From a virus, in IMG/VR virus record IMGVR_UViG_3300034375_003349, positions 1-27,514 of that record: a DNA stretch of 27,514 bases. One strand, 5' to 3'. The notes beneath the pieces are model-generated. The model did not search any database. It was not told the origin of the DNA and was given only the letters and a program-made list of their open reading frames with translations. How positions within the stretch are numbered: the first letter of the stretch is position 1; every line of letters starts with the position of its first letter. Position numbers and translations under genes: made by a program. Positions 12,688-20,851 of the stretch are shown piece after piece.

Positions 12688-15261
12688 TGGCCCTCTGAGC
12701 CGCATAGCAAGCTCCCTGTCCTTATCTGAGGGCAGAATAGTAGGAGACATCGCTGGATCTATCTTTCCCATTGCTGGAGCCGTTGATGGCCTCTGTGATA
12801 GCGGTTCAAATGCAGGCGAATCCATTCCAACATCTGGCACATACATGCTGTCTAGGATGGAAGGCTTTGGATCTGCTGGAGCCTTTGGGTTGGTCACTTC
12901 TTTGGCGCTCTCAATCATCCTTGCGCCTTGAACGCCTCGCTCTAATTGACCTGTTCTTGGGTTGACCTTATCAGGCTTGAAGCTTTCATCTGTTAGCTGA
13001 TCAAAAACATCTGTAGCGCCGCGAGAAACCGCCTGAGTGACGAAATAAACGCCGGGCTTTACCGCATCTATTTGTGCCGCCAACTCTCCAGCCACCTTGG
13101 GATCTATTAGCGCCTCAATGAGCTTGTCCTCATAAGCTTCTCTCTGAAAGCCAAGGGTAGCTGCCATGGTGTCATCAAAGCCACGGATTGCGATTCTCTG
13201 GGGAATCTCCACGACAGCCCTGAGTGCATTGGCCGCAATTCGACCACCGCCAGTAACGTCTTTCTCTAGGAAGTTTCTGAGCGCCAACAGCGGCTGTGTT
13301 GGAGATCCACTCTGCGTAGCAATGTAACTTGTTGCCTGCATCATCTCGACAAGATCAACAAAATTCTCTAACTCTTGCGGCTCCATCATAGCCTCAAAGA
13401 CCTTTGCCTTTGTGCCTCTGGCCTTAGCTCCACCGCGACCCATCATCACCTTTCCACGAATCCCGAGCCTAGACAAAAATTTATTCTGAACACCTAGAGG
13501 GTTGATGCTCGATGTAATTGCATCGTCAAACTGTGTGCGTAGCCATGTGCCCTTGATGTTCTGCCAAACCTGCGGGTCTTGGGTCTGGATAAGTCGTCTA
13601 AGATCTCTAATATCTTTAGGCTTAGCCGTACCGTTAAACAACCGCTTAGTTATCCTTGCCGCAGCTTCTCCGCCTAACTCAGCCGCCTCTGCAAAACTCC
13701 TAACAACGCCACGCTCTAAAGCCTGAAGGTGACCCTTTGAGGGGTCGTAGATTGCAGCAGCTCTGGCATATTCTGGGTTAGCAACCTTTAATCGCTCAGA
13801 AACCTGCGCCCTGATCTGGCTAACCTCTCGCTTTAATCCTTTCTGCCCATCTTTAGTAAGACCCTCGATGAGCGGCCTGAAATCGTTGGTTAGGGCGTTA
13901 TGTAGCATCTCAGTGTTATCTTTAAGCCCGATCTCGGCTCGATTAGCGCCCTTGATAGGTACTCGATTGGGGGAGAAGCCAGTAAAGTCGGTAAGCGCAT
14001 CAACCATCGCCTGCTTAACGCGCCGAGCCTCACCCCGAAGATTTGCGTCTCCCAACTCAGCCTCAAGCTTTGTCACAATGTCAGAAACATCAATGGGTAT
14101 GTCTAGATCAAAAGCGTTCTTGTACACCACCCCTGCTCTTTCCTGACGCTTAGCCGCAAGCTTCTTCAACACCTCGTCAGCAGCCTTAGCTAGATCTGAC
14201 TCTGGGTCTAAAGCCGTCCTACCCGAAAGCCGGGCTTGTTTCAGTTCTTGCAGGTATTTACCCCGAAGTATCTCATCGAAGAAAACATCAGCGGCCTCCT
14301 CAACCTGTAATTGTCGGTTGTGGTAAAAGTCCCAAAGCTTTTGTGACCCGGGCTGCATCTGTAGGTAACGCTGAATCTGCCCAGCATTTGACATGATCCC
14401 TTGAGCCTCTGCTCTTGTAAGGTCTACGTTGAACTTTTCTTTTGCAAACGCAATCTTTTCATCAACGGTATTGCCACCGTCTGTCAAAATAGTCTGCAAG
14501 GCAGTACGGCCATCCCCGCCGGGAAACTTCTTTGACGTGGTTCTAAACGCATTACCAGCAAGCTGAGCTGCCTTGGTTCCGAACGGTAACGCGCCAAAAG
14601 CCGCGCTTACCATCAGGTCATCTTTTAGCTGAGAGACTTTCAAGGGAGGCCCGTCAAACATGGCAGATATCCCCGCCCTGCCTGCGTAAGCCGTGCCGCC
14701 AGCGGCTGCGGTGCCCGAGCTTCCGCCTCCCATAGCGCCTGCGACAGCGCCAACAGGGTTCCCAGTTGTCGCCGCACCTAAAAATGCGCCACCAACCAAA
14801 CCTAACGTACCACCACCAAGTTCAGCTAAAAATTGTGCTGTCGGCCCTGCCCATCTGGCTGAGTCAACCAGAAGGCTATCCCGAAATTCCTTTACTGGCT
14901 TGTTGGTGTATGGATCTATGTAGGCAATATCTTCGTCTTCATCTAAGAAGTAAAAGTCAACTGGGTCTATGCCCCTCTCAACTAGCTCTGGGAATCGCTG
15001 CTGAGCAAGCCAAGCTGTCTGGTAACCTTGATCGTTTGACATGCCCTGAAGCAACGCCATCCCGACACCAGATTTGTTTTTTTCTCGCTCTAAAAGAGCC
15101 TGCTCTCTAGGGGAAGGTGCAACGAGCTGAGACGTTTGAGCCAGCATGTTGCTTCTGTGTAACTCAACAAATTCAGGGGTGTTTGCTAAATCCTCTTCCG
15201 TAACGTCGTCTTCAACTTCGTAAAAAATCCCGTCATTGTTGTAATTAATCTTTACAGGCAT
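12661..15261 (-). CDS. Large internal virion / ejection-type protein
   Basis: An 866-residue protein, last gene of the leftward virion block. A glycine/alanine-rich hydrophobic stretch (about 148-197, including GGGTLGLVGGAFLGAA) has glycine-zipper spacing typical of membrane-inserting ejection proteins. The remainder (about 230-760) is mostly helical and charged, ending in a proline-rich tail (780-830). Position after three other ejection-type proteins recalls gp16 in the P22 gp7-gp20-gp16 set, but homology is not evident by eye. It probably crosses the envelope during DNA delivery. The start directly abuts the previous stop (TAAATG). Confidence 0.65.
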   Translation of the reverse strand: MPVKINYNNDGIFYEVEDDVTEEDLANTPEFVELHRSNMLAQTSQLVAPSPREQALLEREKNKSGVGMALLQGMSNDQGYQTAWLAQQRFPELVERGIDPVDFYFLDEDEDIAYIDPYTNKPVKEFRDSLLVDSARWAGPTAQFLAELGGGTLGLVGGAFLGAATTGNPVGAVAGAMGGGSSGTAAAGGTAYAGRAGISAMFDGPPLKVSQLKDDLMVSAAFGALPFGTKAAQLAGNAFRTTSKKFPGGDGRTALQTILTDGGNTVDEKIAFAKEKFNVDLTRAEAQGIMSNAGQIQRYLQMQPGSQKLWDFYHNRQLQVEEAADVFFDEILRGKYLQELKQARLSGRTALDPESDLAKAADEVLKKLAAKRQERAGVVYKNAFDLDIPIDVSDIVTKLEAELGDANLRGEARRVKQAMVDALTDFTGFSPNRVPIKGANRAEIGLKDNTEMLHNALTNDFRPLIEGLTKDGQKGLKREVSQIRAQVSERLKVANPEYARAAAIYDPSKGHLQALERGVVRSFAEAAELGGEAAARITKRLFNGTAKPKDIRDLRRLIQTQDPQVWQNIKGTWLRTQFDDAITSSINPLGVQNKFLSRLGIRGKVMMGRGGAKARGTKAKVFEAMMEPQELENFVDLVEMMQATSYIATQSGSPTQPLLALRNFLEKDVTGGGRIAANALRAVVEIPQRIAIRGFDDTMAATLGFQREAYEDKLIEALIDPKVAGELAAQIDAVKPGVYFVTQAVSRGATDVFDQLTDESFKPDKVNPRTGQLERGVQGARMIESAKEVTNPKAPADPKPSILDSMYVPDVGMDSPAFEPLSQRPSTAPAMGKIDPAMSPTILPSDKDRELAMRLRGPLGGIASLA

Positions 15262-16653
15262 TTATTCCCCCGACTTCGGAACTTTTTGAATAGTAATACT
15301 AGATAAGTCAGTATTTACCGAGGGCGAAGTTTTCATATCAGCAAAGAAACTCTCCCTAAAGGCTTTCGCGGCTTCAGGCTCTTGTGATGCCAAAGCCTGC
15401 AATTCAGACCTTTCTTCCGCCGTTAAGAATTGGTTCTCAGGCTTTTGCCGCCAAGAAAGCTCCCACCCTTGGGCCAGCCGAAGTTTATCAGAATCAGTTT
15501 CCGCATCCTTCAAAAGCCCTTCTGCAACGGCCTTATTGTAATCCTCAGCCTTCTTTATGTTTAAATTGGCGATCCTTTGCAAAAAAGCCGCCTGCTTCAT
15601 TGCGCCGTTGTAGGTGGAAGAAAGCGTTGGGGACGCGGCAAGAAACAGTCTCATCTCCATTTCTGTGATCGCGCCTTTGGTTTCGCCAATTAATCCCATT
15701 GCTATTCTGGTGCCCAAGGTCAGCGCGAGCTGTTGATCATCGAGATTTTCGTCCGCCCTAACACCAAGCTCGCTCAAAACCTGCCTAGCAGGTAGGGTGC
15801 CAGTCGCTATCCGCCCCCAACCTTCTGGGCCAAGTCTAGCGAGTTGCAACATGAATTGATTCGTTAACTGGTTCTGAGAAACAGCAGTCGAGGCATCTTT
15901 AATCCATGTCTCTTCTAACTCGATTAAAGCCTCTCCGGCTTTTTTCTCTCTAGTCGAAGGAGGCATGACCCTGCTATCAACACTAACGGTAGACGTCGGG
16001 AGCTTGATTTGCTTAGCGCCCGGGATCATCCTGATAGCTGCAACTTCAAATTGATTACTTGGGTTCACTTCTACAGTTTTTACCCCGCCGTCTTCTGTAG
16101 GCACTTCGTAAATTATTGGATCATACGGTTTGTTAGCAAGCTTTATTCTTTCAAGCTCGATCTTGTTCAGATAATCTTTTGCAGACTTCTCGTCAGCCAT
16201 AGCCATCTGCATTGCCTGCAAGCCGACCTGTCGATCAAGCGCGATCCTGCTTTCTTTAGACTTCCGAAGCCGATCGTTGAAGTTAGAAAAGCCAACTCCC
16301 GCACTGCGGAACGCGCCAGCCGTTGGGTCAGCAGAAAGCATTGCTGCGCCTATATCGGAGGCCAAGTCATAAAAAGTTGGGCGCGTTGACTGAGAAAAAT
16401 ACGGCTTCAACCGCTCAGCGTACTTTTTGTAACTCTTGTCAAAATCAAAAGGCTCCGGGGTTTTTGGCCTCATAGCCGCCAGCATAGCGTTAATTTGCGC
16501 CTGCATCGGATCAACGGTTGTTTCTGGAGCTTCTGGCTCAACCTCCAAAACTTCGGTCTCTGAAACCACTTCGGGGGTCTTCAAAGGATCAGCCGTCCCG
16601 CCGTCAGCAAGCCGTTGGATCTGCTGTTCTAACTGCGCTCTTGATATGGCCAT
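15262..16653 (-). CDS. Ejection-type virion protein with shared N-terminal peptide
   Basis: A 463-residue protein. The N-terminus, MAISRAQLEQQIQRLADGGT, aligns position for position with that of the adjacent 588-residue protein, including GG at 18-19. An acidic proline-rich linker (25-60) precedes a largely helical body with no transmembrane segment. Conserved-looking patches include SDIGAAMLSADPTAGAFRSA and GLIGETKGAITEMEMRLF. I place it among the internal head or ejection proteins by context. The stop and start at both ends are directly adjacent to neighbouring genes, so translation is probably coupled. Confidence 0.6.
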   Translation of the reverse strand: MAISRAQLEQQIQRLADGGTADPLKTPEVVSETEVLEVEPEAPETTVDPMQAQINAMLAAMRPKTPEPFDFDKSYKKYAERLKPYFSQSTRPTFYDLASDIGAAMLSADPTAGAFRSAGVGFSNFNDRLRKSKESRIALDRQVGLQAMQMAMADEKSAKDYLNKIELERIKLANKPYDPIIYEVPTEDGGVKTVEVNPSNQFEVAAIRMIPGAKQIKLPTSTVSVDSRVMPPSTREKKAGEALIELEETWIKDASTAVSQNQLTNQFMLQLARLGPEGWGRIATGTLPARQVLSELGVRADENLDDQQLALTLGTRIAMGLIGETKGAITEMEMRLFLAASPTLSSTYNGAMKQAAFLQRIANLNIKKAEDYNKAVAEGLLKDAETDSDKLRLAQGWELSWRQKPENQFLTAEERSELQALASQEPEAAKAFRESFFADMKTSPSVNTDLSSITIQKVPKSGE

Positions 16654-18420
16654 TTACCGACTCCCAGAAAGCTGGCTAGACGGGTTGTAGTAATTGCCTA
16701 GCGCACCTACCGTTGCAAGCCCCGTCCCAACACCTGCCTGTAAAGCAGACGGGGGAGGCCCAAAGTTAGTTTGAAACTGCGTCTGACCTGATGGAGCCAT
16801 GCTCACAAATGGCATCAGGGCTTGGTACTGAGCCAGAGGTGCCTGCTGTGCTTGCAATAATCCAGCGCGTTGCGCGTCAAGCTGTGCCTGCCTGTTCTGC
16901 TGGGCCATGCTTCCGATGCCCTGCATTGCAGCGACATCCTGAGCGCCTGCCTGCTGAGCCTGACTGCCAAGGCCACTTAGGAAGCCGCCATAGCCCGTCT
17001 GAGCCTGACCAAGTGCCTGACCTCCAGCCGCTTGCTGCGCTCCGATTTGGCCGTACTGGCCAGCGAGAGTGCCTGCTACGTTCATTCCTGTCTGCCCTGC
17101 CGCCTGTCTTGCTGCCGCGCTCTGCTGACCGTAGCCAGACAATGTCTGACCTAAGCCAGTGCCAGCCGCGTATCGTTGCTGCGCCATCTGGCCTAACTGA
17201 CCGCCTAGTTGCTGCTGAGCGCCCAACTGAGCCTGAGCGGTTTGCTGGAGTAGATTTCCATAGCCTTGGCCTGCGCTGAGCTTCTGCCCAGCCGCCTGAG
17301 CCATCTGGCCTGTAACGTCTCTACCTGCGCCATAAGATTGACCCTGCAAGCTTGCAAGACCAGAAGAAGCCGCTCTAGCTGCCTGCTTTTGCCTTTCGTC
17401 CTCGCCGATTGCCGTCTGCTGAGCCTGCTGAAAGCCTTGTGAGCGCAAAGAACCGATCGCCTTGCCCAAGCCCCTGCCCATTGCCTCGGCTCTCTCTTGG
17501 CCGGTTAGCCTTGCCCTAGAGCCGAAGGCCGACTGTCCGCCGGTTTGAATATCTCTAGCAAGCTGAGCCGTATCCTGCTTGGCCAAGCCCTCTCTAGCAT
17601 CTTCGATCATCTGCTGAACGACTTGATCCTCATAAGGGTCTTGGTACTTGGCTGTTGCTGATGCAACGTCAAACTCTTTGTCAGCAGTGCCACGAAGCAG
17701 CTCTTGAGACTCACCAAGTCCGCTACGATACCTTTGGGCCTCTGACATACCCATGCCTAAAGTATCCGTGATATCGCGCCCGAACTCGTCATATGACCTT
17801 CTGCCCTGCTGTCGAGCACTGGCCAAGTCCATGCCAAATCTTTGTGTATCTCTTATACCACGGCGGGATAGGTCGCTTATGTCTCCACGCAGACGCTCTT
17901 CTGCGGCAATGGCCCGTCCACGGCCCTCCTGAGTGCCTCTGAGAGACTCCATCAAGCCTCGATCTCTTTGGTCGAGTGCGAACCTAGCGCCTTCCTGCTG
18001 GGCCTGTAGAGCCTGCTGAGAGGCTACGGCTTGATCCGCCAAGCCTCGCTCAATAGAACCGATACCTTGTTGGCCTCTCCGCATCGCCTCGTCGATGAAT
18101 GGCTGTTGTACGCCAACATTGGCTCTGGCCATTTCCATAGCCCTGATCTGGTCTGGGCTGAAGCCTGCAATCTCTTGCGGTATGACAATCGGTCGCCCCT
18201 CTTCATCGAAGAAGGTGCGCTCTGCCGCACGGAACGCTCCCGGGATAAAGCCGCCCTGACCGTCTAAGCCAAACAATAGCTGTTGGGTTATCGGATCTAT
18301 TCGGGTCTCGGTCTTGGTTACGCCAGAGACGTAAGGCTGGGTCGTCGTTGTATCGCCAGTTGATCCGCCTTCTTCAAACCGCCTAACGCGAGCAAGCTGA
18401 GCTGGGGTTAATATGCTCAT
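16654..18420 (-). CDS. Gln/Ala/Gly-rich ejection-type virion protein
   Basis: A 588-residue protein. The N-terminus (MSILTPAQLARVRRFEEGGS) shares its shape with the next protein. A charged helical part (about 90-260, many Q, R and E) contains KYQDPYEDQVVQQM. From about 330 to 540 it is low complexity, dominated by glutamine, alanine and glycine in loosely repeated GYG/QAQ units, with no clear domain. Such proteins are common in marine podovirus-like genomes between nozzle and last ejection genes. They are thought to be packed inside the head and released with DNA. It overlaps the previous gene by four bases (ATGA). Confidence 0.6.
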   Translation of the reverse strand: MSILTPAQLARVRRFEEGGSTGDTTTTQPYVSGVTKTETRIDPITQQLLFGLDGQGGFIPGAFRAAERTFFDEEGRPIVIPQEIAGFSPDQIRAMEMARANVGVQQPFIDEAMRRGQQGIGSIERGLADQAVASQQALQAQQEGARFALDQRDRGLMESLRGTQEGRGRAIAAEERLRGDISDLSRRGIRDTQRFGMDLASARQQGRRSYDEFGRDITDTLGMGMSEAQRYRSGLGESQELLRGTADKEFDVASATAKYQDPYEDQVVQQMIEDAREGLAKQDTAQLARDIQTGGQSAFGSRARLTGQERAEAMGRGLGKAIGSLRSQGFQQAQQTAIGEDERQKQAARAASSGLASLQGQSYGAGRDVTGQMAQAAGQKLSAGQGYGNLLQQTAQAQLGAQQQLGGQLGQMAQQRYAAGTGLGQTLSGYGQQSAAARQAAGQTGMNVAGTLAGQYGQIGAQQAAGGQALGQAQTGYGGFLSGLGSQAQQAGAQDVAAMQGIGSMAQQNRQAQLDAQRAGLLQAQQAPLAQYQALMPFVSMAPSGQTQFQTNFGPPPSALQAGVGTGLATVGALGNYYNPSSQLSGSR

Positions 18421-20540
18421 GCTGCCTTCCCCCTCTTTGACTTGGGCTTATCTGCAAACTCGGCAAACAAGTCCATCATTTCGTACATAAGTGCTGTGCC
18501 ACCGTCACGGCTTTCACTGCCGTTTGGTGTCAGCGTAATGATCCCGCCATCCCCTTGTGCTAAGTCAAAAGCGCCAGCACCCCTGACCGCTTGGCCTGTC
18601 ATGACAAACTCGCCGTCTGACAGCATGGCTGGGACATCATCGCTGGTTTCTGTGCCCTCGCCGTTGATGCCGCCATTCATGCGCTCAAAGTCTTCGGTAG
18701 ACACGTTGCCGCCCTTCTTGTAAGCCATGGGCATAACGTACCCACCATTTCTAGCTGACATGATCGCGCCGCCGTATCTGGCTGCGACGGGAACTTCTTC
18801 CATCGCAGGGTCTGCAACACCTACGGGATCTGCCGCAACGGTCTCAGGGGTTGCCCTGCCGCCGCTAAGCGGGGGTAAAGTGCCTGCTGGGAGTAAACCA
18901 AACTCGACAGGGTTAGGGGCAGGTTGACCTGAGCGCCGAGCAATCTCGGCTTCAATGTTGTAACGACCTGTAGAACCCTCCTGAGTAAGCGGGGTTAACG
19001 GTACGCCCCTCATGTTTTTGGCTTCATCATAAGCCAGCTTGCCAAGGCCACCCGCCGCGAGTAGAGGTAACAGGCTTCCGATTCCGCCGCCGCCAGCGCC
19101 CATGCCTAGCATGCCGCCTACGCCGCTCATAAACTGCTGAAGAATCCCCGGCTGCTGGGTTTCAAGCTGCTTTGCAATATCTTCTGGAGACACGCCCTCG
19201 TCTAACATTTTTTGAATGGATTCCGCAGTGTTTTTGGGCGCTGCACTCACGAACTTATCCAAAGTCCTTCTAAAGAAATCTTGGTTTCCCGCCACGCTTG
19301 GATCAAGGCCACCATAAGTCGAACCAGCTCCGCCAAACACTCCGCCAGCAAGCGGGTTTCTTAGAGCGCCACCGATTGTGGAAAGTACAGACCCTGATCC
19401 GCCAGCAACAGCGCCGCCAGCTATCGGAGAGATTCCCGGTATTCCTAAAGACCCGAGTCCGCCTAAAGCGGTGCTAAGACCGCCACCGATCGTGCTTGCT
19501 AGGCCTCCCAATCCAATCTTAGCCATGCCTGCGCCAGCTAAGCCGCCGATACCGCCGAGTGCAGCGCCGAGCGCGGTGCCGATTCCGGGGATAAACATTG
19601 CAATTGGCGCAACCTTCTTAACAACCTTCTTCAGACTCTTAAACGTCTTCTTGAACCAGCCGAACTCTTCTAGGCCAGTAATTGGGTTTAAGCTTGCGAT
19701 CCCGCCGCCTACAACGTACTGCTCTGGGTCTAGGTCTAGCTCTTTAAACTTGGCACCAACCATGCTCTCGAACTGCTCGTCCTCGAACGCTTCTGGGGGT
19801 AGAACCACCTCGCCAACCCGAAGGTGGGCAAGCCTTGTGTCGCCGTTACGGCCTTCTGCTGCAAGCATTGCCGCCTGCTCTGCCATTGGGGCTTGCGCTG
19901 CGGCTTGTAAGTTTTCACCCGCAGCCTGCAAAGATTTTTGCTCGTCTGGGTCATCGGTCATCTGTTGCTCTTGCATGAGCATCATTATTGTCTGCTCTAG
20001 ATCAGCGTTTGGTGATGACTCCATCATCATTTCTCCTTGATCGACTTCTCCGCCCTCAGCCATGCCGCGAAACTCTTTCATATCGGCATCTGAGATTGCG
20101 CCTCTACCCATGCCGCCCATGGCGAGATCAGCAGTCCTACGCATTTGTTTTTTGTTAAATGCATCGCGGAGCTTTTTTGATTTATTCTTGCGATATTCAT
20201 CATCAGAAACCATGTCGCCCTGCCCAACGATACCCTTCAGCCGTTGCAATTCTTTGATGGCAGGTTTTTCTGGCAGGGACTCAAGAAACCTTGAGATGGC
20301 CCTAGTGTCACTAAAGCCGTTTGGCAGGGCGCTTTCCAGCTCCCAAGGCCAAAAGAACTGACCGCCAATGTTCAGGTAATCCTTACCCTCGACCATATCT
20401 CCGCTTTGCGACTCAGGCAGAACCGAAACCGAGGAATACTCTGATAACTCAGAATCAGAGGGCATGCCTGTCGTCACCAAGTTTGGCATGTCCGCGCCGC
20501 CTAGAAGGCCTTTAATACGGTTTTGTAGCATTTCATCCAT
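18417..20540 (-). CDS. Glycine-zipper ejection / tape-measure-like virion protein
   Basis: A 707-residue protein. A cationic amphipathic segment (KKTFKSLKKVVKKV, 297-310) leads directly into a long glycine-rich hydrophobic region (311-405), with a second one near 470-500. This is the arrangement expected of a protein that inserts in membranes. Two related motifs appear: LAHLRVGEVVLPPE (237-250) and PAMLSDGEFVMTGQAVRGAG (637-656); similar 'PGEFV' segments occur in phage tape-measure and ejection proteins. FRGMAEGGEV (157-166) echoes the N-terminal peptide of its neighbours. It ends KRGKAA. It is joined to the upstream gene by TAATG. Confidence 0.65.
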   Translation of the reverse strand: MDEMLQNRIKGLLGGADMPNLVTTGMPSDSELSEYSSVSVLPESQSGDMVEGKDYLNIGGQFFWPWELESALPNGFSDTRAISRFLESLPEKPAIKELQRLKGIVGQGDMVSDDEYRKNKSKKLRDAFNKKQMRRTADLAMGGMGRGAISDADMKEFRGMAEGGEVDQGEMMMESSPNADLEQTIMMLMQEQQMTDDPDEQKSLQAAGENLQAAAQAPMAEQAAMLAAEGRNGDTRLAHLRVGEVVLPPEAFEDEQFESMVGAKFKELDLDPEQYVVGGGIASLNPITGLEEFGWFKKTFKSLKKVVKKVAPIAMFIPGIGTALGAALGGIGGLAGAGMAKIGLGGLASTIGGGLSTALGGLGSLGIPGISPIAGGAVAGGSGSVLSTIGGALRNPLAGGVFGGAGSTYGGLDPSVAGNQDFFRRTLDKFVSAAPKNTAESIQKMLDEGVSPEDIAKQLETQQPGILQQFMSGVGGMLGMGAGGGGIGSLLPLLAAGGLGKLAYDEAKNMRGVPLTPLTQEGSTGRYNIEAEIARRSGQPAPNPVEFGLLPAGTLPPLSGGRATPETVAADPVGVADPAMEEVPVAARYGGAIMSARNGGYVMPMAYKKGGNVSTEDFERMNGGINGEGTETSDDVPAMLSDGEFVMTGQAVRGAGAFDLAQGDGGIITLTPNGSESRDGGTALMYEMMDLFAEFADKPKSKRGKAA

Positions 20541-20851
20541 TAGGGTGTACTCACTGTTACATTCCCAACTGAAGCCGTAATCGCTTGGCCTGAAGGGTAG
20601 GTTTGATGGCTATAGAGGTCTCTAAAACTATTACCGTCAAACGCTTGGTGTATTTGGTTAGTAGTATTGAAGATTATACTACCCGTTGCAAATTGAAGCT
20701 CGCTAATCTCGTCAGCGTTAAAATGAGGCGAGATCGTAAAATCCACCGCCCCAAGGTTCAATTCTAGAATGCGAACCAAGCGATTAAAAGTTTCTGAGCT
20801 GACAGATTCCCCCAAAGAGAAGGGTAATCTTGTCTCAAGCAGCCTGCTCAT
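20540..20851 (-). CDS. Small virion protein, possible tail needle or fibre component
   Basis: A 103-residue protein with a helical N-terminal third (SLGESVSSETFNRLVRILEL) and a beta-rich remainder containing IIFNTTNQIHQAFDGNSFRD, a pattern seen in fibre and decoration proteins. It lies just after the nozzle gene, where P22 encodes its needle gp26, but it is much shorter and lacks a coiled coil, so a needle role is only a possibility. It overlaps the nozzle gene by four bases (ATGA) and the next by one. Confidence 0.55.
   Translation of the reverse strand: MSRLLETRLPFSLGESVSSETFNRLVRILELNLGAVDFTISPHFNADEISELQFATGSIIFNTTNQIHQAFDGNSFRDLYSHQTYPSGQAITASVGNVTVSTP

Noticed and set aside
16791-17279. 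Rightward 162-residue frame opposite the Gln-rich protein
   Set aside because: Antisense to a low-complexity gene; no start signal and no recognisable motif.
19378-20040. Rightward 220-residue proline-rich frame
   Set aside because: It is the antisense shadow of the glycine/alanine-rich part of the 707-residue protein, where complementary codons give long open frames.
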